NCBI GenBank assembly: GCA_965249185.1 | Contig: CBDFLS010000002.1 | Coordinates: 1,736,001 to 1,800,000, forward strand | Source of the DNA: CBDFLS01 sp965249185 | Lineage (GTDB): Bacteria; Chloroflexota; Dehalococcoidia; Lucifugimonadales; Australimonadaceae | Direction of reading: 5' to 3' | DNA: 64,000 nucleotides | Shown here: positions 27,286 to 35,715 of the stretch, piece after piece | Layout of the letters: every line of letters begins with the position of its first letter | How positions within the stretch are numbered: the first letter of the stretch is position 1 | Made by a program: the position numbers and the translations under genes | The notes under the pieces: generated by a model | The model's input: the letters and a program-made list of their open reading frames with translations, nothing else | What the model was told of the DNA's origin: nothing | Database searches by the model: none

Positions 27286-28542
27286 TTAGGGTTGTTCCAA
27301 AGTGATCCCCACCGAGTCGGGATCACTATCGCTGGTACCGTCGTTGACTACCAGCGTGGCCACGTACTCAGCATCCACGTCTGCAACGAAGGTCGGGTTA
27401 ACGAGGCTGGCATCTGAGAGCACAGCACTGCTGCCATCGGGAGCAGAAAGAGTCCAACTGTAGGTGAGAGTTTCGTCCTCTGGATCGCTGCTGCCGGAGC
27501 CGTCCAACTGGACAGTATCCTCTGTGGCGACAGTCTGGTCTTCTCCCGCTACGGCCGTCGGCGGCTCATTGGGCTCAGCCTCCGCCTCGATCTCTACTGA
27601 GTCGGGATCACTATCGCTGGTACCGTCGTTGACTACCAGCGTGGCCACGTACTCAGCATCCACGTCTGCAACGAAGGTCGGGTTAACGAGGCTGGCATCT
27701 GAGAGCACAGCACTGCTGCCATCGGGAGCAGAAAGAGTCCAACTGTAGGTGAGAGTGTCGTCCTCTGGATCGCTGCTGCCGGAGCCGTCCAACTGGACAG
27801 TATCCTCTGTAGCGACAGTCTGGTCTTCTCCCGCTACGGCCGTCGGCGCGTCGGTGGCCAGAAGCTTAAAGGGCTGGTCAGCGCCGCTCTTGCCGATAAC
27901 CGGGTGGAGGAGGTACTTGATTCCTTTTGGGCTCTTCTCATTCCCAGCCGCGACCACGGCGATGTCGAACACGAACGTCGTTTCCGTTCCCTCTGCGATG
28001 ACGAAGGGCTTGTTGATCTTGATCTTTGAGCTGGGCAACTTGAGAGTGATGGGTTCTCCAGATTCAGCCAGCTCGCCCGTTACGTCGCCTATGTGCACTT
28101 GGACCCCAGTGTATGCGCCTTCGCCCAGTTGGACCTTGAGAATCTCAAGTGCATTATCGCCTTGGAGCTTGGTCAGGTCCGCCGTGTTGTCTTCTTCTGG
28201 GACATCGAATTCTACTACTCCAGACCCGCCGGCCTGTTGGACAGTAACCTTCTCAATGGCCACCAAAAGGCTATTGAAGTCGTCAATGGCTAGGCGGTCG
28301 TCGCTAATCAATACGTGGAAGTTACTGGCGACAGATGCCGGTGTCTGACTCGCTGTGGGTGTTGAGGTTACGCCACTGACCGTCGGTGTGGCGGCCAGTG
28401 CTGGCTCCCCTGTGCTCGGCCCTGAGGATTCCGCGGTCGATGTGGGAGTTGGTGTAGCATCATCTCCGTCACAGGCAGCAAGTCCGACCGCCACTACCAG
28501 GAGAAGCACTAACCACCACTTGGGCCCTGATATATACGACAT
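27286..28542 (-). CDS. DUF4382-like lipoprotein with two PKD domains
   Basis: A 418-residue surface lipoprotein. The signal peptide ends in GLAAC, followed by a Thr/Ser/Pro linker (about 30-75), a DUF4382-like domain (about 76-230; FHVLISDDRLAIDDFNSLLV) and two PKD-like Ig-fold domains (about 230-418). The PKD domains are nearly identical, opening PTAVAGEDQTVATEDTVQLD and containing GSGSSDPEDDTLTYSW. The protein half is encoded by a 285-bp tandem repeat. ATG 28542 has AAGAAGGT 7 bases upstream. A role in cell-surface binding is likely; the ligand is unknown. Confidence 0.85.
   Translation of the reverse strand: MSYISGPKWWLVLLLVVAVGLAACDGDDATPTPTSTAESSGPSTGEPALAATPTVSGVTSTPTASQTPASVASNFHVLISDDRLAIDDFNSLLVAIEKVTVQQAGGSGVVEFDVPEEDNTADLTKLQGDNALEILKVQLGEGAYTGVQVHIGDVTGELAESGEPITLKLPSSKIKINKPFVIAEGTETTFVFDIAVVAAGNEKSPKGIKYLLHPVIGKSGADQPFKLLATDAPTAVAGEDQTVATEDTVQLDGSGSSDPEDDTLTYSWTLSAPDGSSAVLSDASLVNPTFVADVDAEYVATLVVNDGTSDSDPDSVEIEAEAEPNEPPTAVAGEDQTVATEDTVQLDGSGSSDPEDETLTYSWTLSAPDGSSAVLSDASLVNPTFVADVDAEYVATLVVNDGTSDSDPDSVGITLEQP
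27305..27845. repeat. 285-bp in-frame tandem repeat encoding PKD domains
   Basis: Two units with period 285 bp (95 codons). Over about 240 compared bases I see only two differences, so duplication or gene conversion is recent. Confidence 0.85.
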
Positions 28543-29559
28543 GGTACATACCTTCTTAATCATTACGTTCTTAGACTAGGTCTTGGCCTGCTTAACACCG
28601 AATTCCGCGTCCCCCTCCTACTTTAGCTAAACGGCGAAAGGATAGATATGTCAGGAAAGACTTCTAAATCAGGGATTGCAGAGAGCCCCACATCACGTGG
28701 AGCTCTCCAGTCAGGAGATCTTGGGGAGGAGGAGAACACAAAGACGTTCTTTTTGCCTTCGAGCAACATTAATAGCACAGGTCGGTGCAGCAGCTTGCGA
28801 CACGCTCCTGAGTGATAGAGTTTTGGACGCTCTTCGGCATTCGTACAGTACGAGTGCGCACGCATTTGTACGCGACTGTTCGCGCCGGAAAACCAATCCT
28901 CGGCAAACGCCAATCCGGTCGAAACGAAGTCCTGCTGGAGGATACTACAGGGCCGTCGTATTAATAGTGGAGTAGGGGGAGGGCCCATCTCCTCGTCCAA
29001 GTGCAGATTAACCTGATGGCTCAATCGAGATGGTACGTCAATGTATCGGTCTTGGTGGAGATAGGGAAGAGTCCGTCTGCCTGCCTGCCCGCAATGGTAC
29101 CGGGATTCTCGCACCATATGCTGGGAAAAATAACGCGAGAGAACTAAGAGTGCCGTTGCCTAAGGAGGCGAATAATTCAGCTCATAACTGGTCTGGTTTT
29201 GTTCAATATCTGGCGGGCAGAGTACAGCGCTCAGGCTGGGCTGCTTTGCAAGTAGTGAGTCTGGTGTTCCAGTCCCCTCGGTCCCTCATTCTCCTGGGCC
29301 AGTTGTCCGTATGGAAGCGTACAAATCCGTACAATTGCGTACAGCAGCGTACGTACCGTACCCTACATCGGAGGCAGTCAGCCACGGCTTCTTCGGCCCG
29401 AACGCAGCGCGTTACCTTACGGCGCCACTCACCGGATCTAATGCCGAAGTTTAAAGTTCTGTAAGTGGAATTGACAGGTGCTGTTTGTATACCCGCATTT
29501 CCCAAAAGAGGTTTCCCCGGTGTATCCGTTTTTGAAACGGCGGCGGAGCGGGGCGCCAT
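28543..29559. other. Gene-free region with atypical composition
   Basis: About 1 kb with lower GC than its surroundings. ORFs of up to about 165 codons occur, but they lack family resemblance, ribosome-binding sites and the codon bias of the neighbours. It holds a decamer repeat at 29328-29386 and a MITE-end fragment at 29498-29518. It may be a decayed insertion. Confidence 0.5.
29328..29386. repeat. Iteron-like 10-bp phased repeat (CGTACA)
   Basis: CGTATGG, CGTACAAAT, CGTACAATTG, CGTACAGCAG and CGTACGTAC follow each other with a strict 10-bp period, ending in CGTACC. Each unit lies on the same helix face. Confidence 0.6.
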
Positions 29560-31092
29560 CTATGACGGCTTGGCCGTTTGGGTGGCGATGGCCTCGGCCA
29601 CCAGGCGTCGCTGCACCTTGCCCGTTGCCGTGCGCGGTATCTCGTCGACGATGTGGACCACGCGCGGGCACTTGAAGTCGGCCAGGAGGCTTCGGCAGTG
29701 GGCGATCAGCTCCTGGGCCGTGGCCTCTCCGCTAAGGACCACCGCCGCCGAGGGCTCCTCGCCGTGGGTCGGATGCGGCACGCCGAAGGAGACGGCCTCC
29801 GCCACCGCCGGGTGCGACCGCAGCACCTCGTCGATCTCCAGGGGCGAGATCTTCTCGCCGCTCCGGTTGATCAGCTCCTTCAGCCGGCCCGACAGCGTCA
29901 GGTAGCCATCGGCGTCCAGCGAGCCTTCATCGCCCGTGCGGAACCAGCCGTTGGTGAAGGAGTCGGCGTTGGCGTCGGGGTTGTCCTCGTACGCGCTGAT
30001 GACGTTGGGCCCCTGGATCACCACCTCGCCCTTCGCCGCCATCGGCAGCAGCGCGTCCTCTTCGTTCATGATGGCGATGGCCACCCCCGTGCCCTGGCCC
30101 ACGGAGCCCGGCACGCGCACGCCCGGCGCCAGCGGGTTGGAGGCCATCTGGTGCGAAGCCTCGGTCATGCCGTAGGCCTCGATCACCGGAACGCCGAACA
30201 CCTCCTCCATCTCCAGCATGGTGGAGGGGGGAAGGTGGGCGCTGCACGAGCGGATGAAGCGCAGGTGCCCGTAGGCCGCGCCGCCCGAGTCGTCGGCCCC
30301 TCTGCTCTTGGCGCGGTTCAGCAGCGTCTGGTGCATGGTGGGCACCGCCGAGTACCAGGTGACTCCGTAGTCGCGTACCACGGGCCAGAAGTTCAGCGCG
30401 TTGAAGCGCGCGGGCAGCACCAACGTGCCGCCGGAGAGGAAGGTTGCCAGCGTGGACGCCACCAGACCGTGGACGTGGAAGAGGGGCATCACGCAGAGCG
30501 ATGCGTCGGCGGGCGTGAGCCGGTAGGTGTCCACCACATTGCGGACCGAGGCCGACAGGTTGCCGTGGGTGAGCGGGACCCGCTTGGGACGGCTGGTGGT
30601 GCCGCTGGTGTGGAGCACCAGGGCCACGTCGTCGGGGCCCGGCGGGTCGTAGGCAGCGGCCTCGGCGGCCGTGGAGAGCGCGACCTCACCCTGGGCGTCG
30701 ACGCTTATCTCTATCTGGAGCGTAGCGCTGGGCGCGGCCTTCCGGGCCTCCTCGCCACCCGCGGGAGCGGTTATCAGGGCTTTCGCCTTGGTGTCCTCCA
30801 GGTAGAACCGGAACTCCTCCAGCTTGTACGCCTGGTTGAGGGGCGCGGCGGTGGTGGCGGCGGAGACGGCCAGAAAGCAGACCAGCGCCTCGATGCCGTT
30901 GGGCAGCACGATGGCCACCCGGTCGCCGCGGCATATGCCCAGGCCCGCGAGCTGTCCGGCCAGGGCGTGCACCTGGCGCCGCAGCGACTCGTAGGTGACG
31001 GATGGGCCGCCCGGCACCCGGATGGCCCGATGGGACGGCGCGCCCCGTTCCAGCAGCTCCAGAAGCGTGTTCTCGGTGGACTGCGAGGTCAT
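29560..31092 (-). CDS. Acyl-CoA synthetase / AMP-dependent ligase
   Basis: A 510-residue ANL-superfamily enzyme that activates a carboxylic acid with ATP and joins it to CoA. LHTSGTTSRPKRVPLTH is the P-loop motif, YGMTEASHQM motif A5, GWFRTGDEG motif A7, GRLKELINRSGEKISP the hinge A8, and TGKVQRR holds the catalytic lysine A10. Size fits medium-chain or aromatic acid ligases, such as oxalyl- or 4-coumarate-like types. It precedes the dihydroxyphthalate-decarboxylase-like gene in the other order (178-base gap), same strand. Confidence 0.9.
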   Translation of the reverse strand: MTSQSTENTLLELLERGAPSHRAIRVPGGPSVTYESLRRQVHALAGQLAGLGICRGDRVAIVLPNGIEALVCFLAVSAATTAAPLNQAYKLEEFRFYLEDTKAKALITAPAGGEEARKAAPSATLQIEISVDAQGEVALSTAAEAAAYDPPGPDDVALVLHTSGTTSRPKRVPLTHGNLSASVRNVVDTYRLTPADASLCVMPLFHVHGLVASTLATFLSGGTLVLPARFNALNFWPVVRDYGVTWYSAVPTMHQTLLNRAKSRGADDSGGAAYGHLRFIRSCSAHLPPSTMLEMEEVFGVPVIEAYGMTEASHQMASNPLAPGVRVPGSVGQGTGVAIAIMNEEDALLPMAAKGEVVIQGPNVISAYEDNPDANADSFTNGWFRTGDEGSLDADGYLTLSGRLKELINRSGEKISPLEIDEVLRSHPAVAEAVSFGVPHPTHGEEPSAAVVLSGEATAQELIAHCRSLLADFKCPRVVHIVDEIPRTATGKVQRRLVAEAIATQTAKPS

Positions 31093-31269
31093 GGCGTTGG
31101 TCCGGCCTCAGCCGGCGGCCCTCCCGCTCGCCGGCACCGCCCGTTGCTCGCCGGCGACGCCGTCCATGCGTGTGTGGCCAGCCGTTTTCATGGCGATACT
31201 CTTCACGCCGCGCGGCAAGCGCGGAGCTCCAGGACCGGGGCGAGGCTCATTTTCGCACACTCAGCACAC

Positions 31270-32289
31270 TCAGAGGAGCGGGGGGAACGCCCAGGCGAGA
31301 GAGCCCTCGGGCATCTTCGCTTGGAACTGGAAGCTCCGGGCCGGCTCGTCGAACATCTCCTCGGGGCTCAGCCGCCGTGGGGTCAGCCCCTGGTCGTAAG
31401 CGTAGCCCATCACCTTGTCGAGCATGGACCGGTTTGGCTCGAACCCATAGCTCCACGGGTCGTCGCCGAACAGCTCCCTGGTCTCGTCCAGGTAGGTGCG
31501 CATCAGCGGCAGGCTGGTGAGCCGCTCGTTCTGCATGGCGCGGTAGGCCAGCGCCTTGGACTGGTCGAAGGCCTCGCACAGGTCCGCCAGCAGGCTTGGC
31601 CGCTCCTCCACGGCGGCCCGGCGCACGCCGACCATGTGGACGGCGACGTGGTGGCCGGTGTCGCGGTAGAACTCGCGTTGGAGCGGGCCCACGTCCTGGT
31701 GCACGCGCACGATCCTGTGCCGCTCCTCCAGCGCCATGGGGGGCGTGGCCTCCAGCATGATGCAGTCCACCGTGCCGTCCAGCAGCAGGCCGACGCCCAT
31801 GTTGGGCGCGGGCGTGACCGTCACCTTGATGCCGTCGGGGATCTGCATCCCCGAACGCTCGGGGCCTCCGGTGAACCACTCGACCTCATCGAGGCTGATG
31901 CCGTGGTCCTCCTTCAGCATTCCCTTGTGCCAGATGCAAGCCGTCATGTAGTACTGGGGGCAGAACACCCGCCGGCCCTTGAGGTCGGCCAGCGAGCGGA
32001 TGCCCGTGTCGGGGCGGGTGTAGATGTACTGCTGGATGAAGAGCCGGTCGGTGAAGACGGGGATGAAGGTGATGGGGTCGCCCCGGCCGCAGAGGAAGAT
32101 GGAGCGGGCCATGGGCAACTCCGCGGCATCGAAAGTGCCGTTCACCAGGCCCTCGACGGTGGTGCCCGGCGCGCCGTGGATGGCGAACATGTCCCGCAGG
32201 GGCGCGGCGCGGCTGAACAGCCCCAGGGTGCGGTCGAAGCGCTGGACGGCCAAGGCCATGACGCGTGGCGGGCGTGGTCGTGTAGTCAT
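31270..32289 (-). CDS. 4,5-dihydroxyphthalate decarboxylase-like / type II periplasmic-binding-fold protein, copy 1
   Basis: A 339-residue protein of the family that includes 4,5-dihydroxyphthalate decarboxylase, an enzyme with the fold of type II substrate-binding proteins. It has no signal peptide, so it is probably cytoplasmic. Recognisable blocks are SLADLKGRRVFCPQYYMTA, VDCIMLEATPP and PWSYGFEPNRSMLDKV, the last also in copy 2 (PYGIEPNRRTLEAL). ATG 32289 is chosen because the -10 at 32297-32302 leaves no room for a longer leader. Decarboxylation of an aromatic acid is a reasonable but unproven role. Confidence 0.72.
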   Translation of the reverse strand: MTTRPRPPRVMALAVQRFDRTLGLFSRAAPLRDMFAIHGAPGTTVEGLVNGTFDAAELPMARSIFLCGRGDPITFIPVFTDRLFIQQYIYTRPDTGIRSLADLKGRRVFCPQYYMTACIWHKGMLKEDHGISLDEVEWFTGGPERSGMQIPDGIKVTVTPAPNMGVGLLLDGTVDCIMLEATPPMALEERHRIVRVHQDVGPLQREFYRDTGHHVAVHMVGVRRAAVEERPSLLADLCEAFDQSKALAYRAMQNERLTSLPLMRTYLDETRELFGDDPWSYGFEPNRSMLDKVMGYAYDQGLTPRRLSPEEMFDEPARSFQFQAKMPEGSLAWAFPPLL

Positions 32290-32296
32290 GGGCGGG

Positions 32297-32325
32297 AGTA
32301 TAGGCAGCGCGTACGATGCCGTCAA
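32297..32325 (-). promoter_or_regulatory. Promoter giving a probably leaderless mRNA
   Basis: Minus-strand TTGACG (32325-32320), a 17-bp spacer and TATACT (32302-32297). The -10 ends 7 bases before the ATG at 32289, so transcription should begin at or next to the start codon. No ribosome-binding site is present. Confidence 0.65.
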
Positions 32326-32349
32326 TCCAGGGCACGTGAACCAAGGGCC

Positions 32350-32558
32350 GGGGAAACCTCTTTTGGGAAAAGAGAGTTTCCCCGTACCCCTTCCAGAAAA
32401 CTTCGTGCCAGAAAATCTCGTGATTGAGGATTGAGGATTGAGGATTGAGGATTGAGGATTGAGGATTGAGGATTGAGGTCCGGTCCGACCGGACCCTACC
32501 CGCGAAGTTCTTTGCGGAGGGTGTGGGAACCACTGTCTTTCAAGAAAGGGGTTCCCAC
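32350..32558. repeat. MITE-like element, full copy C (reverse orientation) with heptamer array
   Basis: Terminal hairpins GGGGAAACC...GTTTCCCC (left) and GGGAACCACTG...GGTTCCC (right) flank CTTCCAGAAAACTTCG and GCGAAGTTCTTTGCGGAGGG. The middle carries eight perfect GATTGAG units (32422-32477) and a GTCCGGTCCGACCGGAC palindrome. It is copy A inverted, with a different centre. Confidence 0.7.
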
Positions 32559-32577
32559 GAGTTGTGGTTCCCCCTGC

Positions 32578-33507
32578 CTACGCCCCCACGGCGAAGAGCT
32601 CCTCCACGCTCACGCGCTCCGGGATGATCCGCTGCTCCACGCAGGCGTCGATCAGCGCTTCCAGGGTGCGCCGGTTGGGCTCGATGCCGTAGGGCAGGGG
32701 GTCCGCGCCCACCATCTCCATTCTCCGGAGCATCGCCTGGTCCTCGGGCGCTCCGGGACCATCGGATCGCAGACGCTTCAGGTAGAGCTCTTTGGCTTCC
32801 ACGAACGCGGAGAAGAGCGCCTCCGCGATCCATGGCTCGGCGGTCAGCAGCTCGTTCTTCACGACCACGGCGTGGTTGATGGGGTATATCCCTGTCGTTT
32901 CGAAATACGCTCGTGCCGCATCCTCCGCATCGTGGATAAGCGGCCGGACCGCCGAGGACGAGACGTCCCGGAATCCCACCGCGGCGTCGATCTCGCCGGC
33001 GACCAGCAGCTCGGCGAGCCCGGCGCCCGGCGGAGCGGGGACCACGTTGTCCGGCGCCGTGTACTCCTCCACGTGCTCGTCGCCGGTGGTCACCCAGGTC
33101 ACGCTATTCAGGTCCACGCCGTACTCGGAGGCGAGGACGGCCCTGGCCCAGATCCCCGCCGTGACCGTCCACCCCCGGTTGACGCCCACGCGCCTGCCGT
33201 TCAGGCCGGCGGGGCCGGTGATGCCCGACTGGGGGCGGTGGACGATGGCCGAGTGGTAGAAGGCGCGCAAGGGGAAGACGGGAATGGCGGTGAAGCCCTT
33301 GTGGAAGGTGCGCGCGGGGAGGTACGTGCCCAGCGACACCTCGGCGATGTCGAACTCCAGGCCGCGGGTCATCCTGCGCACCACGTCGACGATGGGTATA
33401 CCCTCCAGCGGGCGGAGCGCTATACCGGCGGGCCGCACCGTCCCGTCCTTCAAGGGCTGAGTGTGACCGTAGTCGCCTATGGCCGCCGTCAATTCAATAG
33501 TCGCCAC
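32578..33507 (-). CDS. 4,5-dihydroxyphthalate decarboxylase-like protein, copy 2
   Basis: A 309-residue paralogue of the gene at 31270. Shared features are the opening strand, a long middle with LNGRRVGVNRGWTVTAGIWA, GEIDAAVGF and the C-terminal PLPYGIEPNRRTLEAL. GTG 33507 is chosen because AAGGAG lies 8 bases upstream; an ATG at 33537 would also be in frame. No signal peptide. It is the third gene of a TAXI receptor-TRAP permease operon (101-base gap), so it probably acts on the imported substrate. Confidence 0.72.
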   Translation of the reverse strand: MATIELTAAIGDYGHTQPLKDGTVRPAGIALRPLEGIPIVDVVRRMTRGLEFDIAEVSLGTYLPARTFHKGFTAIPVFPLRAFYHSAIVHRPQSGITGPAGLNGRRVGVNRGWTVTAGIWARAVLASEYGVDLNSVTWVTTGDEHVEEYTAPDNVVPAPPGAGLAELLVAGEIDAAVGFRDVSSSAVRPLIHDAEDAARAYFETTGIYPINHAVVVKNELLTAEPWIAEALFSAFVEAKELYLKRLRSDGPGAPEDQAMLRRMEMVGADPLPYGIEPNRRTLEALIDACVEQRIIPERVSVEELFAVGA

Positions 33508-33608
33508 GCTTCTGGCTCCTTGCAGCCGGCGCCGCATCTCGCTCAGTGGTTTCCACGCTGGCCGGAGAGCCGGGCACGTATACGAATCCCGGTGTGGACC
33601 GCCGTGCG

Positions 33609-35585
33609 CTAGGCGCCGGGGTTTGTGGGGCTGGACGTGGCTATGGCGGCTTCCTTCCGTCGGCCGCTCAGCGCCATGTTGACGACCGCCGCCGACACTA
33701 CCACCGCTATACACGCGCCCATGAGCACCTCCAGGTCCTGGCGGAGGGCCACGACCAGCAGCGCGAAGTTGGCGTAGAGCACCGCCCGCATGGGGGGGAT
33801 GAGCACTCGAATGAACCACCCGGCGGTGGCCGCCTGGACCCCGATGATGACCATGGCGCTGGTCGTGATGACCAGGATGGTCGTCGCGGAGCCGGAGTCG
33901 CCGAGCAACAGCAGCTCGGGGGCGACCAGGAAGAGGAGCGGGAACAACCACAGCGGCCACGATACACGGATCAGCACCTTGCAGACCGGCCAGTACCCCG
34001 TCTGGGCCACGGCGGCGGCCACGAGGGCGCTGGCTGCGACGGGTGGGATGATGGCGCTGAGGGTGCCGATGTAGAAGGCGGTGTAGTGGGAGACGCGGAA
34101 GTCCACGCCCATTCTCAGCAGCACCGGCGCGAAGGTAACGGCCATGATGAAGTAGATGGCCAGGGACGGGAGGCCCGCGCCAAGGACGACGCCGAAGACG
34201 ATCATGATGACTCCGGCGATAAGCAGGCTGCCGTTAGAGGCGTCTTCTATGATCCCGCCCAGCCGGCCGCCGAGCCCAGTCCAGGTGATGGCGTCGGCCA
34301 TGAGCGCGACGATCACCAGGATGACGGTCACGGAGCTTGCGTAGAAGGCGGCCTGACGTATCCCCTTGGACCAGACCGACCAGCGGGTCTCGACCCGTAG
34401 GACCACCGCCAGGACCAGGAGCGTCAGGAATCCTCCCACCGCCGCGGTACGCAGCGTGTAGCCTTGCAGCACGTAGTACATGATGACGGTCACCGGGAGC
34501 AATATCAGCGCGGCGGAGCGCAAGTACAAAAACGCGTTCATCCGCTCTCCGGCCGCCGGATCGGCGCTGATAGGCACGATGGTGCCGTGATGGCGCTGGG
34601 CATGGGTGAAGATCCACACTCCCACGGCCAGGAACCAAAGGAACGCGGGCACGAGGGACATCACGATGATCTCCAGGTAGCTCACGCCGATGACGTCCGA
34701 CATGATGAAGGCGACGGCGCCCAGGATGGGAGGGGTGATGGAGGAGGCGTTGGAGGCCATGGCCTCGACGGCGGCCGCCTGGTCCGCCGTGTAGCCGGCC
34801 CTTCTCATGGCGGGGATGGTGATGGGCCCCGTGATGGCAACGTTGCTGGTCCCGCCGCCAACGAAGGACCCGGTAAGGGCGCTTGCAATCAGGCATCCCA
34901 TTGCCGGCCCCCCGGCGATTCCCCGGGAGAGAAGCCGCGCCAGGCCAAGGAGGGCTATGCCTCCTCCCGCAGTGTTCATCAGCAGCCCCCAAAACACGAG
35001 CAGCCACAGGAACCGCGCGGCGATGTCCATGATATTCGCGAACATCTTCTGGCCCACCCTCGTCAGGATCTGCTGGGCCTCGAAGGACGGGCCGTGGAAG
35101 GCGCCGGGCAGCAGGTCCGCGACGAAGGTGTACCCCACAAACAGGAACCCCAGAATGGGGAAGATGGGTCCCCAATAGAGCCAGGAGAGGTACGTGATCT
35201 GGGCAAAAAGCAACACCGCCAGGATCATGTCCGGGTAGGTCCCGAAGACAGGCCGGAACGATATCTCAAGGGCCCGAGTGTGAAAGTAGTAGCCCGCGGC
35301 GACGAAGCCGACTGCGAGGACTGCGGCCACAATCCACCGTGGCGCGGTGGTCCCGCTCCGGTGAAGGTACCAGACGATGATCATGAGGCCGGCGGCGGCC
35401 ACGTGGGCGACGGCATAAGCGAACGCGGGGGGGTCCCACGATTCCCAGAGGGCAGTCCGGAACTGCGCGAAGTAGACGACCAGCAGTATGAGGAGGCTGC
35501 TCCAGAAGAGGAGCGTCAGCAAGCGGTCACTGAAGCCTTTCGCCAAGGCTTTCGGCTCCTGAGACCCTATTGTGTGTTCAGCCAT
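33609..35585 (-). CDS. TRAP transporter fused permease (4TM/12TM), locus 1
   Basis: A 658-residue membrane protein fusing the small and large TRAP permease subunits, the usual partner of TAXI receptors. Many hydrophobic helices are seen; the conserved core includes GSFVGGGTSNVAITGP, ASNASSITPPILGAVAF and GLPSLAIYFIM. It imports organic acids using a sodium or proton gradient. It follows the receptor gene by 130 bases containing a strong hairpin. Confidence 0.92.
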   Translation of the reverse strand: MAEHTIGSQEPKALAKGFSDRLLTLLFWSSLLILLVVYFAQFRTALWESWDPPAFAYAVAHVAAAGLMIIVWYLHRSGTTAPRWIVAAVLAVGFVAAGYYFHTRALEISFRPVFGTYPDMILAVLLFAQITYLSWLYWGPIFPILGFLFVGYTFVADLLPGAFHGPSFEAQQILTRVGQKMFANIMDIAARFLWLLVFWGLLMNTAGGGIALLGLARLLSRGIAGGPAMGCLIASALTGSFVGGGTSNVAITGPITIPAMRRAGYTADQAAAVEAMASNASSITPPILGAVAFIMSDVIGVSYLEIIVMSLVPAFLWFLAVGVWIFTHAQRHHGTIVPISADPAAGERMNAFLYLRSAALILLPVTVIMYYVLQGYTLRTAAVGGFLTLLVLAVVLRVETRWSVWSKGIRQAAFYASSVTVILVIVALMADAITWTGLGGRLGGIIEDASNGSLLIAGVIMIVFGVVLGAGLPSLAIYFIMAVTFAPVLLRMGVDFRVSHYTAFYIGTLSAIIPPVAASALVAAAVAQTGYWPVCKVLIRVSWPLWLFPLLFLVAPELLLLGDSGSATTILVITTSAMVIIGVQAATAGWFIRVLIPPMRAVLYANFALLVVALRQDLEVLMGACIAVVVSAAVVNMALSGRRKEAAIATSSPTNPGA

Positions 35586-35638
35586 GGCGGGGTGTTCAGC
35601 AGCGGAACGGAGGTGATATGGATCACCGCGATACGCTT

Positions 35639-35674
35639 GGGGGCCGGACTGCGAAACCCCGCAGTCCGGCCCCC
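35639..35674 (-). promoter_or_regulatory. Intercistronic hairpin between TAXI receptor and permease, locus 1
   Basis: Perfect 15-bp arms GGGGGCCGGACTGCG / CGCAGTCCGGCCCCC with a 6-base loop and no T-tract. A structure of the same arm length lies at the same place in locus 2. It probably protects receptor mRNA or limits read-through, giving more receptor than permease. Confidence 0.7.
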
Positions 35675-35715
35675 GTCACATCTAAGTTGCCATTGCCCTT
35701 AGCCTGGGGAGCTCT

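Noticed and set aside
28623..29464. Two ORFs of about 145-165 codons
   Set aside because: No recognisable family, no ribosome-binding site, and codon use unlike the neighbours. Treated as a gene-free region.
29578..32427. A 949-codon plus-strand open frame
   Set aside because: It is antisense to the acyl-CoA synthetase and decarboxylase-like genes, has His/Arg/Gly/Val-rich composition with no family motif, and arises from high GC at third positions.
32422..32477. CRISPR-like repeat
   Set aside because: Heptamers are contiguous without spacers and there are no cas genes. The phased CGTACA repeat at 29328 is also too short.
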